DNA of 64,000 nucleotides, from positions 2,356,001 to 2,420,000 of the forward strand of contig JAJKFH010002198.1 in NCBI GenBank assembly GCA_023333565.1, given 5' to 3'. Source of the DNA: Puffinus mauretanicus (taxonomy: Eukaryota > Chordata > Aves > Procellariiformes > Procellariidae). Below are positions 1-10,896 of this stretch, piece by piece (positions within the stretch are counted from its first letter, which is position 1; every line of letters starts with the position of its first letter). A model generated the notes under the pieces. That model ran no database searches. It was given only the letters and a program-made list of their open reading frames with translations, and was not told the origin of the DNA. The translations under genes were made by a program, and so were the position numbers.

Positions 1-2749
1 GAATACAACATTTAGGTGAACACAACCTTTTAAATGGCCTAATTCACCTATTTGAGGTAGCTGGAGTGATCCCTGCCCTTGAAAAAATCTGTTTAAAGAC
101 AGAGTGCTTCAAATGAAAATTTTCTGTCAGCTCCAGTTTTCCAAAAACAACATTAGCAATAGCACTGACTAATCTTGCACGGAACTTCTCTGAAAATAAC
201 AGCTGCTTTTTCCATTTTCTCAGTGTGTAGTTATCTAGATGAGAAACAAGCTAGTATTTAGTCTTTGCATCAGGAGATATAAGGCAGTCACATGTGAAAA
301 CTGCTGACATGCACGTAATAGAGCAATAAAGGAAAACCATTATAGAACTACTTTAAACGTGAAATAGCCACCTAGGTATTCATTATGACAAAATACAGAC
401 TCATAAAAAAGCAAAATAACTATTCTTTGGAATTAATTTTGCATACATCTTCTTGATTTCTGAGAAGAAAAAAGTCGAAAAGAAATGCAAAAAGAGTTTT
501 GTAAAATATAAATGAAAAACATTTAGTAATTCTTCTTGAATATCTATTGCAGCATGATTAAATATGAGAAATATTTTTGAATGACAAACACACACTCTTC
601 TGTTGCCTTAAAGTGCACTCTTTATGTACTGCAACAATAAATATATTTGTTGGAATAGATTATCAACAGAAGAACAGAATTTCAAAGAGTCTGTTTTGGT
701 TTTTTTAATGTTCTCTCTTTGTAATTAAAAAGTAATGAATTCAAGTGAGTCAGCCCTGCCAAAGGGCTAACGCTTATAATTGATATGTATGAAGCAAAGT
801 AATGAAATAGGAACCAATAGCATTTTGACTGTTTTTCTAATTTCCTGGAGTCAGTCACTGGAACAAGAGCTTCATAGTTGATAGTACCTCAATGGGATAT
901 TCTTTTCGTCATTTCCATATTATCAATACAGTATTTTCTTTTTCTGTCACTAAAGTGGAAAACATTTTTCTGTTCTGTTCTGTCTCGCTGTAGCCGCTAA
1001 GGTTACTTAATTTCATTTGAATAGGACAATTAGTCAAAGATATGGAAATTTTTGTATCTTGCTATTCCTACTGGAACACCAAATTCTTAAATGTCACTGA
1101 AGAATAAGCTACTTTATTAGCACAGCAGCTTCATATTCTCACAGCACTGCTTACTTGGCTTTCTTTGGAATAGGAAAGTTCATAAGAAAAATGCTGGATT
1201 ATTGAAAGTTAGTCATAACAAGGCCTTATGTGATCGCTCAGCCTGACTTCTTATCTTAACCTTGGTCCTGGTATTTAACCCTGCAGTTCTAATGAGTCCA
1301 GTAACTTGTAATTTGATTCATACAATCATCCCCCTTGAGTGAATAACAAAATGCTGAGTGAATAAAATAAATGCTGAAGTTCATATACGGACTGGAATTA
1401 CCAGTACTCAGAGTACACCTTTTTCCTTGGTGACTCAAGAGATCCACACTTCATTATCTAATGGCAAAAAACCAAGATGCTTCAAAAATTCTATTAATGT
1501 CCCATATGTTTTGTTAGATTTTTGCTGGTTTTATAAAATAGCATTTCCTTGTAAAGTCTTGCTAGTGACTTTCCAGTACTATATAATGCTTTTGCCTTTA
1601 TCAGAACAAGGATATATATATCTCATTTTGATACAATATTTTATTTAACTCTCACTAAAACAAATGACAAAGCAAAACAGAAAATAAAGCACTGATAGAA
1701 GAATACATGGGAATTATAAAGAGGTATTTGTTAAGATTAAGATTAAAGCCATTTTTAATGGCTTTATATTCAGCAGTTCTTGCAATGTGAATGAAAAACA
1801 GAGTCCTTAGTCAGATCCAAGTTAAAAGGACACAGGTACTTTGATGGGAAAGTTTCCAAAATAGTTTTTTCCTTATTTTTCCAAAATAGGAAACTATTGT
1901 TCCTTCATAGGAACAACCATATTTAAACATGCAACTTTCCAGTTTGCTTGGGCGGACAGAGGCAAAAATTCCATTTTTTTTCCCCGTATGTTAATGCAAT
2001 TAATTAGGGGTGAGGGGTGATTCACTGTGATATTCATTTCAGGAATAAAAGTCCCACTGTCTTCAGCAAAGCCAGGATTTACCTCCTTGAGTTTTGCATT
2101 TAATTTCCAACTTGAATAAATCAGTAGCTCACTAATGAAAAACAGGAAAATAATCAGAAAAAAATCTGTGAAAAACTGTCTAATTTGGGAAATTTCCTCT
2201 CCCCACAAAACAAACTATCCAGTTTCACATGATTTTCATCTGACAACATAATTGGTCTCTCTTATGCTCAAAACTCAAAATTCAGCCAACGTTTCCAGGA
2301 AATTTGGCTTTTGTTGTGAGGTTTCATTACTTCCAATTGTAGTAAAAGTAGCTTGATTTTAAATTTATTCTGAAAGCTAGAAATAATCAGCTCAGTGTGA
2401 GTTTATGGTGCAGGTTCAGTTTCGTTCCTGGAAAAATCTACATGTTTGTATAAATTCACCTCTGTGAAACAATAAATTCTTCACTCAAACCTATTTTTGC
2501 TTAAGTGACTTATTACAGTCAAAGAACCAACTGTGGCTGTAGATTTAGGATAGATTAGATCCATGGGATAAGTGATAGAAAGTAGTATGATGAGAAAACA
2601 CTTGAAAAAAGGGAAGAGACTATGGTAGTTCAGATTTAAATGCTTCAATGTCGAGTGACTTGTCTTGCTTCAGGGAAGACTCAGATGGGATATCCAGTGG
2701 AAGAGGGAGCAAGCTGTCTTTGAGCCCAGATGGGAAAGATAGAGACTGA
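1..2749. other. AT-rich non-coding stretch, no gene seen
   Basis: No recognisable coding frame or repeat family. Open frames here are short, and the one at 1894-2208 on the minus strand resembles nothing I know. The only local structure I noted is a small perfect hairpin at 1744-1766 with a 10-bp stem and 3-base loop. Best read as intergenic or intronic DNA. Confidence 0.6.
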
Positions 2750-2836
2750 AATCCCTGCTGGGTCTTAATTCCCAATGGGATCTAGGATAAGTAATTTAGT
2801 GGCTCAGTTTCACATTTGTGTAACAGAGAGTAACAA
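2750..2836 (+). repeat. Possible MIR-like (CORE-SINE) remnant, sense
   Basis: The segment follows the order of the tRNA-derived MIR SINE 3' half: a degenerate 'tgaccttgggcaagt' box, then a diverged 'cttaacct', then CTCAGTTT followed by a degraded 'cctcatctgtaaaatggg' block. MIR elements are ancient SINEs shared by amniotes, so a strongly diverged copy is expected in a bird. The match was made by eye. A profile search could show it to be chance. Confidence 0.4.
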
Positions 2837-3004
2837 GTCAAGCCAATTTTTTCACTTGGAAGGCGAGTGCTCAGGAGTAACACCTTTACCTTCCATTGTC
2901 TTTAAATTCAGTGAGTCCACAGCTTCTCTTTGTATATCTGCATTTGAGGGCCTTTTACCTCAAGGACTCTTGGCTGTTTGCTTGTGATGTACATATCTCC
3001 AAAG

Positions 3005-3009
3005 GTAGT
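3005..3009 (+). repeat. Target-site duplication, left copy (GTAGT)
   Basis: The five bases GTAGT directly precede the LTR start and are repeated exactly after its end at 3583-3587. A 5-bp duplication is characteristic of ERVL (class III) integrations, while beta/ERVK-type elements usually make 6 bp. The pair fixes both ends of the LTR. Confidence 0.85.
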
Positions 3010-3266
3010 TGTCCTGGTTTCGGCTGGGATACAGTTAATTTTCTTCCTAGTAGCTCGTATACTGCTGTGTTTTGGATTTAGGATGAGAACAATGTTGATA
3101 ACACACTGATGTTTTAGTTGTTGCTAAGTAGTGCTTACATAGTCAAGGACTTTTCAGCTTCCCATGCTCTGCCAGGTGCATGAGAAGCTGGGAGGGAGTA
3201 CAGCCAGGACAGCTGACCCAAACTGGCCAACGGGATATTCCATACCATGTGATGTCATGATCAGCA

Positions 3267-3272
3267 TATAAA
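3267..3272 (+). promoter_or_regulatory. TATA box of the solo LTR
   Basis: TATAAA lies about 258 bases into the LTR, within the sequence AGCATATAAAGCTG, followed by a purine-rich stretch. It is the expected core promoter element at the U3/R border. Whether it still drives transcription cannot be judged from sequence. Confidence 0.6.
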
Positions 3273-3450
3273 GCTGGGGGAAGAAGAAGGAAAGGGGGAG
3301 GATGTTCGGAGTGATGGCGTTTGTCTTCCCAAGTAACCGTTACGCGTGATGGAGCCCTGCTTTCCTGGAGATGGCTGAACACCTGCCTGCCGATGGGAAG
3401 TGGTGAATTAATTCCTTGCTTTGCTTGCGTGCGCGGCTTTTGCTTTCCCT

Positions 3451-3456
3451 ATTAAA
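3451..3456 (+). terminator. LTR polyadenylation signal (ATTAAA)
   Basis: ATTAAA sits about 184 bases downstream of the LTR TATA box and is followed by a T-rich stretch. This is the normal place of the R-region polyadenylation signal. ATTAAA is the commonest variant of AATAAA. Confidence 0.55.
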
Positions 3457-3582
3457 CTGTCTTTATCTCAACCCATGAGTTTTCTCACTTTTACTCTTCT
3501 GATTCTCTCTCCCATCCCACTGTGGGGGAGTGAGCGAGCGGCTGTGTGGGGCTTAGTTGAGGGGTGGAGTTAAACCATGACA

Positions 3583-3587
3583 GTAGT
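3583..3587 (+). repeat. Target-site duplication, right copy (GTAGT)
   Basis: Exact repeat of the five bases to the left of the LTR. See the left copy at 3005-3009. Confidence 0.85.
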
Positions 3588-5106
3588 ACTGACTCTACAG
3601 TTTATGTTGGAGATTATACACATCCTCTGAAAAACCCTACCAGAACGGTGCAGAAGTGTGGATTTCTGTTTAATCATCTAGTACGTGTCTTCTCTCTTGT
3701 TACTTCTACCACAGAGTAACATCTTTGAGAAAGATAAATAAAAACTCACATCTAAAAATCATCTACACAGATGACATTTCTAAAAGTCTGCACCTCCATG
3801 TGGAAAGTACAAGGAGGCTGAAAATCCTTTGAGGTCCCTGTATCTGTCAATACAAATATATGCAGCCTTCACACAGGCACTCAGAACAATTTAGACATTG
3901 GTTTTTTACAATGTCTCTTGTAGAGGATGTTCCTATCTAGGGAAAAACATCAAGAATGCCTATACAGCATCCTAATTCATTCTGCTCTTCCCCCTTAACA
4001 GGTGCTTTAGTCTGTGTCCTTTAGGCTGTGTCCTTAAGGTCTTTTCTGTGTTGATAAAGATAATGTAAAAAATAGAAGCATCCACATCTATAGAACAATC
4101 ATAAGCCCAATAGCAAAATCATAGAGAAATTAATAACTCTGATTTTTAGTTTGCAACTTTAACCATGTTCTTTTAATGATTTTTTTTCATGTAATTATCT
4201 CATATAACAAACATTGTATACCCCAGGTGGATACCTGCAGAGCTGCTCTTTTGAATCCTGTGATATTAGGTCCATATGTTCTTACATTTTTTCTTGATCT
4301 GAATGGATGCCAGGTGCAGACACTACCTCTATACCCTCATCATGCAAAGGGGATTTTGCAGCATGGCTTCCCTAGAGGATCAGACCCAGACTTTCAAACA
4401 ATTTCAAAACCTTTCCCTATGAGACAGCTTTACAAGCACTTTGGGAATATACTTTTCCTCCATTACAGAAGCACATAATAGTGGAAACACAAATATCCTC
4501 TTGTTTGGAGCTCTTGTAATCAGTCACCTATTTAACAGAGGAAAAGCATGCATGCAGCTAGAAAGAATAGACATTCAGTCTCACTTTCCTGTCTTAGATT
4601 CCTCAACATTCCCAAGTATGTTTTGGTCTTAGATCAAGTGAGTACTGGACCCTTTTACCCAGAATACTTTTTTGAAGTGTTTGTTTGTCTTTCAGAAAAC
4701 TAATCTCCTTGCTTGCTTTGCCCAAATCTGCTCTTTTCCTACTCTAACATTCTCATAGAACCACTTCATTTTTTCCCCTTTTTGTTTGGTCAGTAAAGGA
4801 TAGAAGTAAGAAGGGATTATAATTATAAAATTTGTTCTTGCACTAAAGCTTGTCTCCTTCTACTAATAGGAAAATCACTGTGTAGCAATCAATCATTACG
4901 GCATACCATTTTTTTTTTCTCCATCCTTACAAGCCTTGTTGGAAGGCCATAATTTTAGCATTTTGTTCCATAGTTTGTCACAGAGAGAAAGAAGGTTGTT
5001 CTGCTAAAAATAGCAGAAAATCAGAATGGTCAATGCTTATTTATTCCTTGTTTTTGTGAACCACAAAACATTTGATTTATAGTAGAGACTGTTGATTTTG
5101 ATGTCA
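3588..5106. other. Unique non-coding stretch
   Basis: No gene seen. It contains a 14-bp tandem duplication at 4006-4033 and a splice-bracketed 40-base open segment around 4600-4640. I regard that segment as a probable decoy. Confidence 0.55.
4006..4033 (+). repeat. 14-bp tandem duplication
   Basis: TTTAGTCTGTGTCC at 4006-4019 is followed directly by TTTAGGCTGTGTCC at 4020-4033, which matches at 13 of 14 positions. It is a small local duplication with no visible function. Confidence 0.8.
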
Positions 5107-5186
5107 TTGTTCAGCAAAGATTCAAGGCCAGAGAACCTCTTGTTTCTTGTTCAGCAAAGATTCAAGGCCAGAGAACATCTTGTTTC
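5107..5186 (+). repeat. 40-bp tandem duplication (two units)
   Basis: Units at 5107-5146 and 5147-5186 are adjacent and identical at 39 of 40 positions; the single difference is CCTCT versus CATCT. A few bases after the second unit there is a weak echo of the unit's end, possibly an older third copy. The near identity points to a recent duplication by slippage or unequal exchange. The unit length is not a multiple of three, so the open frame across it is not a protein repeat. Confidence 0.92.
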
Positions 5187-7322
5187 TGAACACCTTTCCA
5201 GTGAACGTCTGTCATTTAGAGGTGATTTCAGCTTTGAGCAGCTTCAAGTAAGATTGCTTTCCTTTTTTGTCTTCAAGATTAAATGTTGTTCCTGTGAAAT
5301 GCTTTGCAGGGTATTTATCAAGTGCTATTTCATTAGAGGAATCAAAATACTATTGGAACTGCAAAACAAAGAAATAAATAGCAGAAAAGTATGCATTTCT
5401 ATGTTAATTTCTACGTATTAGGTTAAAATAAGGGCACAAGAAGTTGTTGAGAAAAGCTACTGAATTTCCTATAGTTTGTTGCTACTTGGCTTTCCCATTT
5501 TGCCACCATCTTCCGCTATCAACTCTTTCTCCATAAGGACATTTACTTTCCTCTTAAACCAATTTATTATGCTCTCTGCTTTAGCAGTCTTAATTCACAT
5601 AGTTTTGTCTCTTCATCTATAGGGTCAGATAAAACTTTTTTTTTTTTTTTTTGGCTTTCAAAACCTAGAAAACAAAGCTGATAGAAAGAAGTGAAGAAGC
5701 TCATATAAAATAACAGCCAGAATGAAACACGGCCTAGAAATTCAACAGAAGAAGAATCTCATATTTTGGCAGGTGCCATGATGCAAGACAGAGAAGAACC
5801 AAGCTTCTCTGTTTCTTTGCTTAAGAGTTCAGTTTCCAGGCTGGTGCTCCGAGGCCTTTGCTCCAGGTTTAGAAACCAGATAACTATTGATGACCGCTCT
5901 CAAACGGATTTTGGGCCCGACGTTGTGTGTAGCTGGAAGCCCCCAGGGAGGCAGCAGTAGAGCGGACGGGCACTGCCCCCCTCTGTGTTCACACCCCCTG
6001 GTTGCCTGGAAGGGTGTCCACCAGCGACGACCCCAGGTTTCACTGGATATAATTCTGCCCTAGCAGAATATGTCCTTGTCATCCCATATGCTCTATTTAA
6101 TAGCTGGACTGAAACTTCATTATGGTGTGAAACAAGCAGCCAAAACTGAATAGCAAGCGATGCCTTTTAGAATGAGAACACTGCATTTTGTCACTCTCTA
6201 AGTAATGAGATGGAGAAGGTGCTTGTAAATTTTACCCTATTTGATACACATACTTAGAAATGAAGAAACAGGTGTTACCATGTAGAAATATTAAAAATAC
6301 ATTTTAGTTAATGAAAGTATTATTTCTGACTCTCCTGTGCCATGCAGTGCTGCTTTAACTTCACCCATGCATAATTTTAATACAAGTTTATTTTTGTGCT
6401 ATTTATTCTGAATGAAAACTGGCTTGGTAAATAATAGTATCTGATGCTATTGCCTTCCACCAGTGTTAATGAGGGCACTAATTCATCAATGGCATTTATA
6501 AACCTAAAAATAAACTCTTTATTTGGATTTTAATTCTTTCTTGTCTTTTCTGTGCAATGTTACTGGCCTAATAACAACATATTGATACCATCTCAGCATA
6601 TTTTTCCCTTTCATCTGTATCACTGTTATTCTTGCTAATCAATGACAAATGCAGGACTAATGCTGTGCCCTGATGTGGCAGGGGGAGAATGAATGCACTG
6701 CATTTCTCCAGGATAGCAATATTTGGATAAGCACACTTTGGATGTAGTGTCCCTTTCAATAAATACATTCCAGTTTATAGGGAAAAATAAGCACAGTCTT
6801 ATAGACATGCTCATTCAGTATTTTTAGTTAAAAAAACCCCAGAGAATATTTTTAGGGCAAAAACCATAGAGGTCGTCTTATATCCCACTGAAGTTTTAGC
6901 AGTTGAGAAGTTATGATATATGAAGTATCTTGTATTAAAGTAAATAAAAAAGTTCTAAAAATTCTAAAATTAAATGCACTTCTCCCACCTCACCATTTCA
7001 CTTCTGTTGCCATCTTTTTGTCCAAGGGTAAGGCCTATCTCATCCGACTTCAGGCAGTGGTGATGTTTAGACAGTCTCTATGGATAATAGGAAGTGGAAG
7101 AGTGAGGTCTGGAGATGGCTCTCGAAGTTGCTTCTAATTTAACTGAGACCTAGTAAAGACGATGTCATGCCTGAGAGCACAGAAGGGAAAATGTCTGGGC
7201 TGACCACTGTGGACCTTCTATAGAAAAACAGAGGCTGAAGGGAAATCGCCAGGAACCGTAACCATCAAGGGAGGAAACTCATGAATTCACACTTGTATTA
7301 CTGATTTTCTGTGAAGTGGATT
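5187..7322. other. Unique non-coding stretch
   Basis: No gene recognised. It holds a run of 16 T at 5637-5652 and a somewhat GC-richer patch at about 5900-6060, whose short open frames on both strands match nothing I know. Confidence 0.55.
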
Positions 7323-8064
7323 TCAAAGGGCACAGCCATCATAATTCCTGGTACAAATGATCCTTGTCAGTCTGTCTCTGAAAGGACTGCACAGAGTACT
7401 CAATGCAGGACAGATACTTGTCACCTGCATAAAAGAAAATTAATATTCAGTATGATCTGATTTTGTGTTATATTTTCATGTAATCAGTGTTTTCATTGTG
7501 TCTAGCACAGTAAGGCATTGCAGACTTTTTGGTAATACAATGAAAGAGGATGTTTTAAATACTACAGTATCTTACAAAAAACTATACCTGAAAGTAGAGC
7601 GCTTTGCAAAACCTTATACTTTTCCGGCTAAATTTGCCTGGATTAAAATTATCTTCTAGGCTAAATCTATCAGGAAGAATTTCTTTTCCTGAATTTTCTC
7701 CTAAGCTGTAAACAAGTACCAGCTCCAGAACTCCCTCCAGGTAACAGCGTGGGGTCAGAAAAGCTCTGAGACAGAGACTCTGTAAACACCTCGGTTCAAA
7801 CACCCCCTTAGACATATCTACCCTTCTTACGAGCAGCTGCAGGCATTTGGGCTTTTCGTCTCTGCCACATCTCTTCTCATGCACAGTGACCAGCACGGGT
7901 TGCTTGTATTTCAATGGCAGAGGGTTTAATGGTGCACCCTTGCCCCTGCTGAGATGTCTAGCAGCATTTCTGTCAGAAATTGTTTTGGAAGTTGTCCTCA
8001 ACATAACTGAACAATGACACACCAAGTGCTGACAATTTTTCAAAGGATGCTTCACTAGGATCAA
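7323..8064 (-). other. Longest unexplained open frame with a possible two-exon structure
   Basis: On the minus strand an open frame of 160 codons spans 8064 to 7582. Its first codon is TTG; the first ATG is at 8004, leaving about 140 codons. The product is cysteine- and basic-rich and resembles no family I know. The frame's last codons, CAG GTA TAG, form a plausible splice donor after 7588. A pyrimidine-rich tract and GCAG acceptor end at 7425. Joining them at phase zero removes 163 bases and continues open for 33 codons to a stop at 7323-7325. This may be a real small gene, an lncRNA, or chance. The length is only modestly above random expectation for AT-rich DNA. Confidence 0.15.
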
Positions 8065-10632
8065 TTTACCTTTTCCCTTTCTAACAGTTGAGGCATTTAC
8101 CTATGCATTTTATATGAACTTGCTAAATTAGAGTTGCAATGACCTTTCTGTCATGTTTTCAGACCAGATCTGACCACATGAAATTCCAGCTGCATCTCTG
8201 AGGCAGAGCACCTGGCAATTGCTTTGCAGTTCTCGCTATGGGCTACCACAAAATGGAAATGCAGGCTTATTTCTCCCAAAAAGGAGGCTGCCAGAGAAAA
8301 TGAAATTCAGATTTTTATTATAGATACTTAACACTCATGCCAAGAAATTTTGTTTCTGATCCAAACCAAATCTTATAATTGAAATAAAATTTTACTATCA
8401 GGGGGCAATCCACATCCTGTTGATTAATATGCAATTATAATTTATGTCTCAAAGACAATGTCACCCAATAATTATATGTGCTCCTGCATGGAAAAATCCT
8501 TGCTGAAGAATTCTGACATATTTCCTGTTCTCCCTTCCTTCCACTACCTTCTCCCTGTAAAACAATGGAGAAAACACACAGAATAGAGAAAGGTGTAATA
8601 ATGACTAGATTTCCTTCACTAACCTCTTTGCTAGTATTTTGCCTTCATTTTACAGATAATAGAGCTGGGCCGCTACCGATGGTCTAAGAGATATCATCCT
8701 GTACTCTCCCACACTCCGCTTTGCCTGAGCTGGGTTTGCAGCACAACAAAGATTTTGTTATTACAACACTTATCTTATTGTCCCAGACAAAAGTGACACA
8801 GCCTTTGCACTCACTGGCAGTGTCACGCAGTTAAGTTCTCTTTCAAAAGGTCAAATCTAGAGATTTTAATTCAGAAACTTAAAATGCCAAATAAAAACTG
8901 CAAATAACTCTTCTTTATCCACAGACATGCCTGAAATCTTTCTGAGGCCCTTCAATACATCCTTCACTCTACAAGTCCCAGGCTTTGTCTTTTAGCTTAG
9001 AAATGCTCCATATAGAAACCTTTTCCCTTGAATTACATGTCTTTGTCTTCTTGGTGGGTGAAGTACATACACAGGTATCCTACTTAGTCTTCATAGCCTT
9101 CCTCAGTCAACAAAGGATCAACTACATTATTTGTATGAATAACCCACAATAAATTGCTCACCCTCTACTCCCTCATATATAAATATCAGACAACATGACT
9201 ATGGCACCTCCGGCTCCTGTAGGTTAGTTAAATTATAGAAAACATGACAGGTTGCTCACTGATGACGAAATGCTGCAATATGTAGGAATAAAAGGGGTTT
9301 GCTGCAGAATAATGTCTGTGAATTAAGCAATTAGGGAGATGTTAAAGATTATTTTTCCCTCCCATAAGAGCCTGAGATTTCAGCTCTTTCTGCCACCCTC
9401 TCCCTTTAAGTTACATCAAGACTGATATTTTTGATAAAGCACAAAACACAAGAGAAAGACAAGGACCTTTATGTCAAAAACAGCTTATTCAAAAATAGCT
9501 AATCGTCTTTTGGTTAGTCTCTTCTTAAGTCTATCATGGCATCAGGTTCCCGGTTTATCTCATGTCAAGTTTCTTTTCACTTTTTCTATTAACACTAATC
9601 AACCTTGTATAAATGCACATTTACCTGACTGATAATGGCTTTTCTGGAAGATGTGAGAATCTCTTTTTAATATTTCTTTTTGAAAGGAAATGTATGCGAG
9701 TATCTTTAATTCTTAGGAAAGCTAAATCTATTCTTTTCAGATTTAGAACTAGTTACCCCCTGTTATCTATCACAATGCAAGGACCAGATTAATATAGAAA
9801 ATACACCTTTCTGAAGGCAACTTTTTTCAGATCTTGAAAAAAGGAACACTTTTATTTTATAACACAAGCTCCGCTTTTCCATTTGAAAAAGATCTTTACT
9901 CTCCTGGATACTATTGCACTGTAACTACACAGCTAGGAGAGCTTATTAAAAGGTATTGCAGAGAAAAGTGAATGACTTTCGTTATTTGCTCAGCCAGACA
10001 AGTGGAAATACAACATCATACCACTTTTCAGAGAATGTAAAGCACACTGTGCTTGCTGCAATTCTTTCATCAGCTGGCTCCACACTTTTCTGAAATGGCC
10101 TCTTGGTCACTGCAAGGAAGTATTGCTTCTATAAAGACGACTACAGTGAGGACTACAGGTAGGTGAAAGCAATGAATATTACTCCAAAAAGACAGTATTT
10201 CTCATGTTTCATTTTTTGGGCAGAAAAGCAAAGAAAAGGACAAAGGATTATAGTATATGAAAATGATCTTGACTTTCCTATCACATTCACATCAGATCAA
10301 GAAAATAATGACCTGAACCTAATGCAACTACATAAATCTGTAGGAAGGAACTAATCACTCTGTGAAACAACTTATGTGTTTGTAATATAACTATCTTCCC
10401 ATTTTGATTAGGATACTGTCATTTTATTATGCAGCCAGGAATCTGCCACTTTTGACAGATGTCAGAGACTTGCTTAGAGAGGTAAAGGACAAGCTTTTCA
10501 CAAATAATGAAGCCTTTCCTTCTGTTTTCTTGGTAAGGAAACAGCTAGATCTGACTAATATCCCATATTCTAGTAATGCCTTAGTCACAGATTTTTGGTG
10601 TGAAATCCCAGACCCCCCTTATGTACCGTAAT
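8065..10632. other. Unique AT-rich non-coding stretch
   Basis: No gene or identifiable transposon. A segment near 8650-8690 vaguely resembles the 'attttacagataa' part of an antisense MIR element, too weakly to annotate. Short open frames at 10163-10354 and 10404-10631 have no recognisable homology. Confidence 0.55.
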
Positions 10633-10896
10633 TTATGCTGGATGTAAAAGCTGCAGCTGACCCTGTAGCACAGGCAGGGCATGCCTGCTTGCTCTCCCGT
10701 CAGCCAGGCAGTCTCTTAGCTGCACCCTGTACCGGTGGGCTGCTAGCTGCTCCTCTTGCCTCAACACTTCATCTAGGCACTCTAGTAGATTCACGCGAGG
10801 GAGTAAGGTCATCACTGTACCCAGGATCCCGTCCTTGCCACCCACGTGAAGTTTCATAAATGGACACTGTCTACTTCGGCTGCTCCAGGTCTGCAA
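10633..10896 (-). other. GC-richer patch with an 87-codon minus-strand frame
   Basis: This segment is more GC- and CpG-rich than its surroundings and is open on the minus strand for 87 codons. The frame includes a leucine- and glutamate-rich stretch (LLECLDEVLRQEEQLAAH) that could form a helix. I could not place it in any family. A degraded retroposon coding segment, for example a CR1 ORF1 fragment, is one possibility but is not shown. Confidence 0.15.

Larger units (their letters stand above)
3010..3582 (+). mobile_element. Solo LTR of an avian endogenous retrovirus, ERVL-like
   Basis: This 573-bp element starts TGTCCTGGTTTCGGCTGGGA and ends in ACCATGACA, the terminal signature of an LTR family abundant in birds. 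It has TG...CA ends and lies between two copies of GTAGT, so it is a complete solo LTR. That is the usual result of recombination between the two LTRs of a provirus. No internal region, primer-binding site or viral coding sequence flanks it. Inside are a TATA-like box at 3267-3272 and an ATTAAA-type polyadenylation signal at 3451-3456, which place the U3/R/U5 order on the plus strand. The perfect duplication suggests a fairly recent insertion. The exact family name would need a repeat-library search. Confidence 0.88.

Noticed and set aside
1744..1766. Hairpin with 10-bp stem as a small RNA or terminator
   Set aside because: It is too short for a microRNA precursor, and intrinsic terminators are not expected in a vertebrate.
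3143..3382. Minus-strand 79-codon frame
   Set aside because: It lies inside the solo LTR, antisense to it, with no coding character.
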